A stretch of 64,000 nucleotides of DNA from NCBI GenBank assembly GCA_030267565.1, contig BRXU01000014.1, positions 2,268,001 through 2,332,000 on the forward strand. Reading direction: 5' to 3'. A model generated the notes under the pieces. It did not search any database. It had not been told where the DNA came from and saw only the letters and a list, made by a program, of their open reading frames with translations. A program made the position numbers and the translations under genes. Shown in pieces: positions 19,032 through 29,226 of the stretch (positions are counted from its first letter, which is position 1; each line of letters opens with the position of its first letter). The DNA is from Pleodorina starrii. Taxonomy: Eukaryota > Chlorophyta > Chlorophyceae > Chlamydomonadales > Volvocaceae.

Positions 19032-22000
19032 ATGCTGCAGCGCTCCGGCCTAAGCCGCATCGAGCGGTCTGCTGGGGCTTCAACTTCGCAATGCTCTCCG
19101 GCAGGGCTTTGGCCCAGCGGTCATCGGCAGGAGCGGCACGTGCACAGGCGCGCATTGCCGGAGACGGTCGACGCGCTCTCGCAGCTGGTGCCGCACCTTC
19201 CGCTGGAGCAGATCGCAGCTCCATGCCAAGTGATGAAGTGTGGCGACATGGTCTACCGCAGGTATCCGCAAGCGGCATTTGTCGGCAGGTTGTTGGGAGC
19301 GTCTTCCTGGCACGCTTGTCGTTACCTCGCCATTTTCCAATGTCGCGCGCAGCACGCTAGACCCATCGCTCTACAAAAATGGTGGCTTTGACTGGAAGAC
19401 CGCGGCGTTGCTGGCCCCGGTCCTGGGCTATTTGCTCCTGCCTCCAGGTCAGCATGGCCACGGGCTTACAATGGGCCATCTCGGTCGCTTGCAGGACTGC
19501 AGTTGATATCAACTTCAATTATCTCAGCTTAAATAAATTTGGCGATGACCAATGCAGGCGTGCTCCCGGGCGCAATCGACTACTACATCAAAGCTCCGCT
19601 TAAGCGCAAGGAGGCCAGGGCTATTGACAAGGTGAAGCCGTTTGTACGCAAAGCGCCCGGTGCGCGGGCGGGCGCTGCTTGAGGGCGGGTTCGCGACTCG
19701 CTTTTCGCGACTTTCCAATGTTCCGAACCTTCGGCACGCGCCTCCGCTCTCGGTGCGCTGTCGCTGTCGGCGGCGGTCCCACGTTATATCAGAACGGCAA
19801 ATCCTGACTCATGGGGTTGGCGTCGTGGTTGTCGGTGGTTACTCCCGGAAGGCTGGCAACTCCATCCGGGCCCTGCTGCGCAAGCCTCCCCCTGGGGCGC
19901 GTCACGCCATTCCCTCTCCAGCCACCCTTCCCGCCGGCAACTCCACCTCGCCTGAAACCCCCGCAATCTCCCACGGCCTGCCCCGGTCCCTTTTGTCTCC
20001 CATCTCGCTTAAGCCCCCCTGGGCATCCCCGCTCCCATCCCCCTGGCCCCTCCAACCCGCCCCGCCTTTTGTTGGCAACTCGCACCAATGCAACAACAAC
20101 GATTTAATTTGATGGAAAAAATCGTTTCAGAATGACATTATTCTGGGGAAGCGTCTGGGCACGGGCGGCTTCGGCACTGTGTATAAGGGCGAACTGAAGG
20201 AGGAGGGCGGCGGCCGCACGCCCATCATCATCAAAAAGGTACGGCACTGCCGTACCGCCGTACCGCAAACCAGTTACTGCGCACCGCGGAGACTGCCTGT
20301 GGCTCTGTTGGGGACCTGTGGGGCCTGTGTGTGTGCCATCGCCCAGCTCCGGAGCCCATGAGCAGTGCAGCAGGGGGATGCGTTGGTCCAGGGGGGGGCA
20401 GCACCGCCGCGGCTGCTGCTGCTGCCGCTGCTACTGCGGCTGTTGTTGTATATGTCTTTTGCTGTTGCTGCCGGTGTTGATAAGCTTCGGAGCGGGCTGG
20501 GGCCGGAGAGGCGGCATGGCGCTGATGGGCTAGATTGGATCCACACACACACACACACACACACACCATCCTGGCAAAGCCGCCACGCCTCCTCGTGTGG
20601 GCTGCAGTAATGTGGGTGGGCACCCTCACGTGCGGGTCACAATGCGGGCCAAACTGTGCGGCTGAAGGGATGCCGCGCACCGCGATTGCGACTGCGACTG
20701 TGGCTGCGTGGCTGGCGCATACAGATATACATAAATACACACACACACCCCTGGCGACATCCACCCACCCACCCACACAACACCTGGCGACACATACTGT
20801 ATGTGTGACATACACACACATGCACACACCTTTGGTGCGACACATCCACACACAAACACAGACACAAACACACACATGAAAACAAACGCGTATCGCGCGC
20901 AGGCCAAGGAGTTTGGTGAGGCTGAGGTGTGGATGAACGAGCGCATGAGTTTGGTGCCCGGCTCCCACTGCGCCGAGTTCGTGACGGCCTTCGACGAGTC
21001 GCTCAACGTGCCCATGCCGGGCGGCGCCGGAGGGCGGCCGGCGGGCTCCCCCGCCCCGCCTACCTGGAGTGGCGGGGTGCTGGACAGTGGGGCCATCTGG
21101 CTGGTGTGGAAGTACGAGGGAGACAACACGCTCATGAGCCTCCTCGAGGTGTGGGGGGTTTTAGGATGCGAGAATTACAATGAGGGTTACGAGGAGGGTT
21201 CCAAGAGGGTTTTAGGGTTTTAGGAGTTGTGGGCTGGTCAAGGTGTGTGCCTGGGGCGTGCTGACGACATGGGTTTCACTTCCAGTCCCCCCCTTGACCC
21301 ATGGGTCACACTCTTCCCTCTCATGACCCACGGGTCGGTCTGTCGGCTTCCATGATGCCATCCCCCGCCCCGCCTCCCCACCTCCAAAAATCCCTCTCCC
21401 ACACTCGCCATCACGAACACGGACATCCTTGTCTGTTACGGTAGCTTGTCAGCTTTGCCAGCTCCCTGGACTACCCACCGTCTGCCCTTCCCCCCTTTTT
21501 CCCGACCGTGCCCGTGCCCGGCAACCCGCGCGCATCCTCCCGTGCCCCTTCCCGTGCCGTACACCGTACAGAAGCGCGACTTTCCGTACAATCTGGAGCC
21601 GCTGCTGTTTGGCCGGGAGCTTCGCGCCCCCCGGGGTCCAGTCCGGGAGCTGGTCACGATAAAGGAGACGATGCGTCAGCTGCTTACGGCGGTAGCGGCC
21701 TGCCACGCGAACGGTGAGAGGGGGAGATGAGAGCATGAGACCGAGACCGAGACGGGGGGGAAGGATGACAGAAGTCGACATACCGAACCACAAAACGAGG
21801 TGTACGACGACCCAACTGCCCTTCCACGCCGTACTGCATAAGGCCTCGGACGAGCTGAAGCCGGAGCCGGGGCCGGGGGCGGAGGCGGACCCCCGGGGTG
21901 GTGATGGCTGCGGAGACGGGGGTGGGGTTCCGCGGTTTGGAAGGAAAACAAAGTACCGGTACACAAACCACGGGCGAAGTAACTGACGGGGGCGACGGGA

Positions 22001-23799
22001 AGGGAAACAAACTACCGGTACCCGAACCACGGGCGAAGCAACCGACGGGGGCGACGGGAAGGGAAACAAACTACCGGTACCCGAAGCACGGGCGAAACAA
22101 CCGACGGGGGCGACGGGGAGGGATGTACCGGTATGGGAGAGAGGGGTCGGGGTATGGGAGGCAGTACCTAGCAGCTCGAGAATTGCACGACAGAGCGAGT
22201 CTGCGGGGACTCCCCTGGACGGACAAAAACCCACCAATCCCTCCCACCCACCCACCTCCTGACGTCTAGTCCCATATTCTCCCTCCCTCCCCCTCCCTGT
22301 CTCTCCCTCCCCCCACAAAGGCATCATCCACCGGGACATCAAGCCCGCCAACTGCATCGTCTCCTCCAGGGACCGCAAACTCAAGCTGATCGATCTGGGC
22401 GCGGCGGCAGATCTGCGCATCGGCATCAACTACGTCCCCAACGAGTATCTGTTGGACCCCCGCTATGCGCCGCCACAGCAGTACATTATGAGCACACAGG
22501 TGGGTGTGTGGGTGAGGGGTGGGGGGTGTGGGGGGTTGGGTGTCTGAAGGGTTCGGTGGGTGGGTGTGGCGTGTGGGGTTTCTTAGGGCTTCTCCCCCTC
22601 TCTCCTCCTTTCTCCCCCGTCTGCCTGCCTGTCGGTCTGTCGGTCTGTGTGTCTGTCTAAACCCCCCTCCCTCCGCCGGGCCCCGGCCTACCGTATACGT
22701 GGATAACCCCTCCCTCCGCCGCTGCGATCCCCCTCCCCCCGCCCGGTGCTGTTCGCAGACCCCGCGGCCGCCCCCCAAGCCGGTGGCCGCCTTCCTGTCC
22801 CCCGTGCTGTGGGCCATGGAGCGACCCGACCGATTCGACATGTACTCGTGCGGGGTCACAATGGTTCAGATGATCTTCGGCCACCTTCGCAATGACAACA
22901 ACCTCATTGCCTTCAACAAGCGTCTGCAGGTGCCCGTCTGCGGGGCGGGGCGGGGGGGGGGGGGTAATTATAACGGCCCGGGGCGAGGGAACGCAACGCA
23001 GTTACCTGGGATATTACCTGAGGATTGCCTGATATCTCCAGCAGAAATAAAACGAGCGCGCGGCCGCGTCGCCGCCGGGGGGTGGTGGGGGCGGGGGACA
23101 TGGCGGGGTGTGCGGCCCCCCCCTGTGTTTTGGAGCGACGATAACCGTGTTTTATTCCCTTCTTCCCCTCTTCCCTCTGTTCTTTTTGTGTCTATTTACC
23201 CCTCACCCTCTTTCCTCTGTTCTTTTATTGTGTCTTTTGCCCCCCAATCAGGAGCTACGATGGGACCTATCCGCCTGGCGGCGCGAGGAGGAGGCCAAGT
23301 TGGAGGCGGGCGGAGTCAAGGCGGCCCTAGCCGACTCCCTGACTGCCGGCTTCGAGGCGCTGGATGCGGACGAGGGCGCCGGCTGGGATTTGCTCACCAA
23401 GCTCATGTCGTACACGCCCACGGACAGGCACGTGGTCAAGGGCTTAGGGTTTTAGGGTTAAGGGAACAGGGGAACAGGGACGTGGGCGCTCCCCACAACG
23501 ATTTGCGCACACACGCATTCTCGTGTACCCACTTACCGTACATACACACTTGTCGTACATACAAACATACACACGAACACACCTGGAAAACGTGCAAGCA
23601 CCGGCATTCCCCCGGGCGCGGGCCGCCCCTCCGCTACCGGAATTACTCTCTCGCTGCGTTCGGTGACCTTCAGGCTGCCTCGCCTCCCTTCGTTACCTAC
23701 CCTACCCCGCCCCTGCCTGCCCACCTCGCCTCGTCTCACCCCTCGTCTTACCTCATACCTCGCCGCCCCACACGTCCCCCGTTATCCTCCGAAACCCGT

Positions 23800-23840
<41 letters not shown>

Positions 23841-25673
23841 ACACAGGCCCTCTGCTGCCGAGGCGCTGGCTCACCCCTGGCTGACCTCGGCTCCCGGGAG
23901 GGCTGCCAACATGCAGCGCTCCCTCACCTCCACCGTTGAAGCCACCGTGTCCACCGCCGCCGCCGCCACCACGGCGGCGCTCACCAACGCGGGGAAGAGC
24001 ATTGGCCGCGCGGCGGCGTTTGCTGACATGGTGAGGACGCGTGTAGGGGTGTGTGGGTGTGTGTTGGGTAGGGGGGCGGCGTGTGAATTCCTGAAGGAGG
24101 GGCCTCTTGCGCCGCCGCCTTCGCCGCCGCCGCCGCCGAAGCAGCAGCAGCTGTCCTCAACACGTCAACACACGCCCTCGCTGCGTCTGTTTCCTTCACC
24201 GTCGTCACTCGACACCCATTCTGCTACCACCGCCCAACACACACACAAACACACACACATCTCGCCAACCACACGCACTTTTCGCACTCTGCCTCCCTGG
24301 TCCCTGGCCTCTGGTCCCCCTGGTCACCCTGGTCCCCCTGGTCCCAGGAGGAGGCCATTCTGAAGACGCAGCAGGGCGCCCTCACGGAGGCGCAGCTTAT
24401 GGAGGTGCGCAGGGGGGGGGGGCGGGAAGGGGCGTGTTTGATGGGTTTTGCGGTTTTACGGTTTTGTCGGTCATCGTGCGCATTCCGCAGCAATCCCTCT
24501 CCGATGCGTACATCCGCCTCTTCGCGCCTCTCCACGCCTGACCACAACCCACCCGTCTCCGTAACCCACGCCCCTCCACGCCCCTCCACGCCCCTCTCCA
24601 CGCCCTTCAGGAGCTGGGCTTGCAGGAGCCGGCGCCGGTGGCCCCCCGCGAGGGCAGTCAGACCATCGCCTGGTGGCAGGACCGACAGAACGAGCTGCGG
24701 TCGCGGCTGGTGGAGCGGAGGGAGAAGCTGCAGCAGCAGGTGCGGAGCTGCGGACCGCGGACCAGGGCGCGTGTGTGTATTGGTGTGTGTGTGTATTGGT
24801 GTGTGAGTGTGTCCTCGTGTGCGTGTGTGTGTGTGCCGCCTCCTCCGCTTTCTCTCCCTCCTCCGTGAGGGCTGTCCTCCTCGTGTTCCATTCCGGGTGG
24901 CGCGCAGGTTAGCAGCGCCATGAGCAGTGTTCGGGGAGGCCGGGGCGTGAGCCCCAGGAACGCAAACGGCAACGGCAACGGGCTGCCGGGGGGCAAGGCG
25001 GCGGCGGAGGCAGCGGCAGCGGGGGCGGCGGCGGCGGCTAACAAGGCGGCCGAGGGCAGCGGAAAGATCAAGGTGTGCTCAGGGGGGGGTCTTATACTGT
25101 CTGGGGTCGCGTGTCGTGTGTAAGGGCGGCGGAGTGTCTTGGGGACTGTTAGTACCCTCTAGTCGCGAGTGACATATCGAGTGGCGTCGGAGGCACACGC
25201 CCCCGCAGCGTTCTTGAACGCTTGTGGTTGGTCCACGCGGTTAAAGACATGGACAAACGAACCGCCGCCTTGTTATGTTTATGTGTGTTGTCGTCGTGCA
25301 GATTCCGCTGATCTTGAGCGGAGTGGCCGCCAAGAAGCCGGGGACAGGCGGCAACGGCAACGGCAAGGCGGCGCCGGCGGCCGCAGCCAACGGCAACGGC
25401 GTCCTGAAGCGCGCGGCGTCGCCGGTTGCTGGCAAGCCGTCCAACGGCAATACCAACGGCAATGGCAACGGCAACAGCAATGGCAACAAACTGTTCGCGG
25501 CCAACGGCCTCGGTCGGTTTGCCGGCAACGGTAACGGTAACGGGAAACGGTCGCCGGCGAGCAGCCGCGATGCGGATGAGGAGGAGGAGGTTGAGGAGGA
25601 GGAGGTGGGGTCGACGGCGAAGACCTCTGCCAAGGAGAAGGTGTTTGACTTGCTGGGCGTGTTCCGGCGGTGA
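19032..25673 (+). CDS. STT7: State-transition thylakoid protein kinase STT7 (STN7 type), 775 aa
   Basis: Fourteen exons in consistent phase: 19032-19261, 19353-19447, 19558-19631, 20131-20238, 20903-21148, 21572-21713, 22321-22499, 22759-22929, 23252-23427, 23847-24030, 24348-24404, 24611-24739, 24908-25072, 25302-25673. The first 40 residues are an Arg/Ser/Ala-rich chloroplast transit peptide. [14 protein letters not shown] carries C65 and C70, matching the lumenal CxxxxC pair of STT7/STN7, then a membrane segment ([16 protein letters not shown]). Kinase: [11 protein letters not shown] loop, IIIKK lysine, HRDIKPAN catalytic loop, DLG in place of DFG as usual here, and [13 protein letters not shown]. 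The C-terminal tail is Asn/Gly-rich and ends [14 protein letters not shown]7 phosphorylates LHCII when plastoquinone is reduced, driving state transitions via cytochrome b6f. The STN8-type paralogue STL1 is less likely because the CGDMVYRSTL block is STN7-like. Confidence 0.9.
20541..20565 (+). repeat. (AC)n microsatellite in STT7 intron 4
   Basis: A run of about 12 CA dinucleotides. Further CA-rich tracts follow at 20735-20875 in the same intron. Confidence 0.9.
21948..22122 (+). repeat. 58-bp minisatellite, three copies, in STT7 intron 6
   Basis: Three tandem units each containing AAACAAA-TACCGGTAC, CACGGGCGAA and GACGGGGGCGACGGG with few differences. It lies wholly in intron 21714-22320. 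Confidence 0.88.
23428..23846 (+). other. Probable GC-AG intron in STT7
   Basis: The exon must end GACAG and the next begin GCCCTCTGC to give the conserved [14 protein letters not shown] reading in the right phase. The donor is then AG|GCACGT. GT candidates a few bases downstream (GTGGTC, GTCAAG) give the wrong phase and an unrelated reading. The acceptor is a normal CACACAG after a (CA)n tract. Confidence 0.7.
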
Positions 25674-26865
25674 AGTCGTTGACGGCAGTTGACGGTTGGC
25701 GCGGTTAACGGTTGTAGTTGCGGTTGGAGGGCGGGCCCCCAATTGCGCGGTCAGTTGCCGTGTTGGACCATTGGCTGCAGGGACCTGTGCACGATTGGGA
25801 CTTTGTACGGTATGCGCGCTTTTATTTTTAACGCAAAGGTGCTGCCGATTGGAATGGAACGAATTGTCGACGAAGTTTTATTATAAGAGTTGTCGAGTTG
25901 GTCCAGGGAGGGCTCTTGATGATATGATGATATTGAGAGGGTTTTAGCAATTGTCGAGAGACGGCTCTTTGCTGGTTTGTATGTATGTACGACATCGCCT
26001 CGTCTCGTCCTTTGAGGCCAGCGGCGTTTTGTCGTACTGTACGACCGGCAGGATCTGGAGGAATTACGGAGAGCGGCTGCGGTCATGAGAGGGACCGCGG
26101 TTTGGTGAAGAAAAGAAAGCTACAGAGGGGAGCTACAGCTCCAGGGGGGGGCGCAGCGCAGCGCGGAGGGGAGAGTGAGGCGCATCGCAGCACGAGCGAC
26201 ACCGCAGGGACTGGACAGCGGCGCAGGGGGTGGGAGAGAACGCCTGCCCGGCTTGGCCTTTGATTTGTGCTTTGCATGTAGGCTGTGGGTTTACTGGGCA
26301 TCGACATGTCATATGCGAGAGCTGCCGTATTTGTTTGTCGTGTTGCGAAAGTGCCCAGTTCGGTCCGGGAGCTCGCCCCGAAGGAGGACAGGGCCGGAGA
26401 CGGCGCCCCCCGGGGTGTCTGACGTGTTTTTTCTTTCAGGGCTGGGGAGGGATGCATGCCGAAAAAGGGGGTTGTGTCTGCCACACGAGTTCGGACACTG
26501 CCGTACACTTGCGGTTTGCGCCCTACAGATGACGTACGACTACGTGCCAAGTGCTGCACGCACACTTTGCCACCTCACACTGTGCGGCCCTTTAGGGCGC
26601 GCTCCCATCATCGCTATAGCCCTGATGGGGGTGACGATGCCCGGGCACCGGGGGCTTGGGTTTGGGTTTGGATTTGGGTTTTTGGGTTTGGCGGGCCAAT
26701 CGAATCGCGAAGCGCATAAATCTGGCGGCACCCGCCACCGATGCATGCGGAACGGTGTTGCCGTACATTTAGGGTTTTAATGACTGTCCTTACTGAACGG
26801 TAGCGGTGTGTGTGTGTGTGTGTGTTGCGGTTTTGCAGTTTGCGTCCGTTGCGCATGTATGTGTA

Positions 26866-26879
26866 TGTAATGTATGTAA
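26866..26879 (+). terminator. Candidate TGTAA poly(A) signals for STT7
   Basis: Two TGTAA motifs four bases apart (26866-26870, 26875-26879), about 1.2 kb after the stop codon. TGTAA is the standard signal in Chlamydomonas nuclear genes. Confidence 0.5.
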
Positions 26880-27582
26880 GTGTACTACCGTAACCATGAA
26901 GTTTGGGAGGGAGGTCGTTGCAGAGGAATCCGGTCACGGGTTGGCTGGGGACGACCCGGCGGGCGAGAGGGAACGGCGTGCAGTACGACGAGTTGTACGG
27001 TGCCGTACCCATGGACGAGAGCTGGTGGGTTTGCTCCTCCGGCTTTCACGGCGGTATGGCAGCGGCAGTGGGGAGCCCCGTCGCCATCGCTTTGCGCGCT
27101 GGCTGCGTGTGTGTGTGTATGTGTGTGTGCGTGTGTGTTTCTCAAGAAGGCGACTGTTGGAGAAGATTGAGACTGCCGAGCTTCGGGCGGGATACCGGTA
27201 TCTGGAGAAAGTCGTGTTTGGTGTAGGGAGGCGAGAGGGGTTCGGGGGGCGATGTTCCGATGTATGCAGGGAAACACGGCGTGTGGTGGTGACTGGTGGG
27301 GTGGCGGGGGGGGGGGAGAGGACAAGGGGGTCCACCCGAGGGTTTGCGGGTGCGGACCCCGCCCCCTGGGGAGTGGCTTTCGGAGTGTGGATTGGGGGAA
27401 GGATGAGTGACGGCTTCATGTGCCACGTGCCAGACTGCCGAGGACCTTTGATGACGGGTGACCAGTGGTGCCCCCAACAATCAAGCCGCCCCCACAGTTT
27501 ACCCTTCCCAACTTTCGTTGCGAGTAAACTTGGCAGGCTAGGCTACTCGGAAATGTTTGGGCGTCTAAGTTGTTGTTGTTGA

Positions 27583-27613
27583 TGTTACAGTGGGATCCTG
27601 ACCCACTGTAACA
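27583..27613. repeat. Perfect 12-bp hairpin
   Basis: TGTTACAGTGGG, loop ATCCTGA, CCCACTGTAACA. The sequence around it is TTG/CAA-rich, extending the pairing loosely outward. Confidence 0.93.
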
Positions 27614-28274
27614 ACAAGCAGGAATCGTGTCTTGTGTTTTGGTGCAGGAGTGTACAGCTGCTGTGTCATTGACAATTGACATCATTATGGAAAGCTCGTG
27701 GCGTGTGTGTGTGTGTGTCCTCCCGCGTCCGTGGGGCATGCATGGATGCGGGCGTGTGAAATGCGCTACGTACATGTCGAAGGAGAGATGCCGTATTCGT
27801 GCCGTACACGGATCGGTACGGATCCGTACCGATGAGAAATGCTGAACTGCAGCACTGGTGATGTTGTGGCTAGTCTCTCTGACCGCCGGCGTGGGGGTTA
27901 CCTCCCGGCCAAGGCCATTTTTGTTAAACAGTCGACGCCTTGAGGTAAGGGTCTTCAACAGGCCTGTTGTCGCGTCCTGCTTCGGTTGTCGAACTCCGCT
28001 GCTCAGGTGAGCCGCTGGTGGCTGCCGACCCTGTCCTACCCCTGCCCCCTTCCAAAGGCATCTCTTACCCCCTACCGTTGGGTACAGCATAGCCTGCATA
28101 GGGTTCGGAACTTCGGATAATGGTAGAGGGCCGCGGGCAATGCAGCGCAGATGAACAGCCCAGGGCAAGGAAATCACAACGACGGGCGCAACTCACCCAG
28201 ACAAACAATCTATCTCCGGGGCGGCCATCTCCGGGAGACGCGGGAACCGGGAAGGACAATTGCGTGGTCATGTC

Positions 28275-28298
28275 CACTTAGGAATAGCTGCCTAAGTG
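28275..28298. repeat. Perfect 8-bp inverted repeat
   Basis: CACTTAGG, loop AATAGCTG, CCTAAGTG. Confidence 0.9.
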
Positions 28299-28396
28299 AC
28301 CAAAGCTGCTGGGGCACATATAACGAACTGATACAAGGCCAAGCAGTTATGTGAATACCTTTTATGTGCGCGGGAACAGCGCTGGAGCATCCGAGC

Positions 28397-28420
28397 CGTA
28401 CTATTTTCCGAAATAGTACG
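28397..28420. repeat. Perfect 10-bp hairpin
   Basis: CGTACTATTT, loop TCCG, AAATAGTACG. A short-loop hairpin in AT-richer intergenic DNA. Confidence 0.93.
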
Positions 28421-28628
28421 ACCTACAAGCGCACCGCCGGTCCCTCACCATGATTGGCATCGGCACTCCCGAATAAGTTTCTCTGCCGGCTAGTTTTGCA
28501 TGAAGTCAACATGGATCTTGACAAGGCGCAGCTGCTTCTCGACAAGCATTGGCCGGCCGTGCATCCTGCCTCAGACAATGTATTTCGTCGGGTCCGGCAT
28601 TTCGTTTGATGCACCTCCTTTGACGAAC

Positions 28629-28683
28629 GTTCACTGAACATTCAGTGAACTTCCCCGTGACTGTTTGCTGAACATTCAGTCAC
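28629..28683. repeat. Hairpin pair with a 13-bp direct repeat
   Basis: GTTCACTGA, ACAT, TCAGTGAAC at 28629-28650, then GTGACTG (28657-28663) paired with CAGTCAC (28677-28683). The 13-mer CTGAACATTCAGT occurs at 28634-28646 and again at 28668-28680. Confidence 0.9.
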
Positions 28684-29226
28684 CAGGCGTGTAACTCACG
28701 TGCAGGTACTGCACCAGCCACACTCCTGACGAGCTTCAGTAGGGCATACACGGAGCACAAGCTGCTTTTATTGCAGTTACTATGCCAGACCCATTCTTGA
28801 TGCACGTTTGCTGGGCACAAACTGCTTGGGAGCGACGCGTCGTGAGCTGTGTCTCCTGTCTCGTCCCATGTGTCGTACTGGTGCGGCCAAGAGAGGGCCT
28901 CAAGAGAGGGTTAATGAAGTGAGGCCTGTATCCTCTTCACACCAGACCTTCCGACCCTGCTTACATTTTAGTTTTTGACACACTGGTTAGGAAACTTGTA
29001 GGGAGCAAGCAATTGAGTAAGACCTTAATTGTCGACACTTCCAGGGCTCCTTACAGTGCGGACACATTTTCTGCATTACATCATATTTCTTGCCCCAGTA
29101 AAATTCTGTAGCTATGACAGAACAACGACTATGCGGAGAGTTTGTGTGACTTTCGTCGTTGGTAGCTCCAGCTTTTTGGGAGGAGCTACGAGCGGAATGA
29201 AAGCTGCCATTGATGGACAACCATGT

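Larger units (their letters stand above)
25674..29226. other. Intergenic: STT7 3' UTR and kinase upstream region
   Basis: No gene supported. Paired TGTAA motifs at 26866-26870 and 26875-26879 are the best STT7 poly(A) signals, giving a 3' UTR of about 1.2 kb. A TTTGGG-rich tract lies at 26655-26690 and a (GT)n at 26805-26824. The right half is AT-richer and holds several perfect hairpins (27583-27613, 28275-28298, 28397-28420, 28629-28650). The kinase promoter is expected near 29000-29200. Confidence 0.5.
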
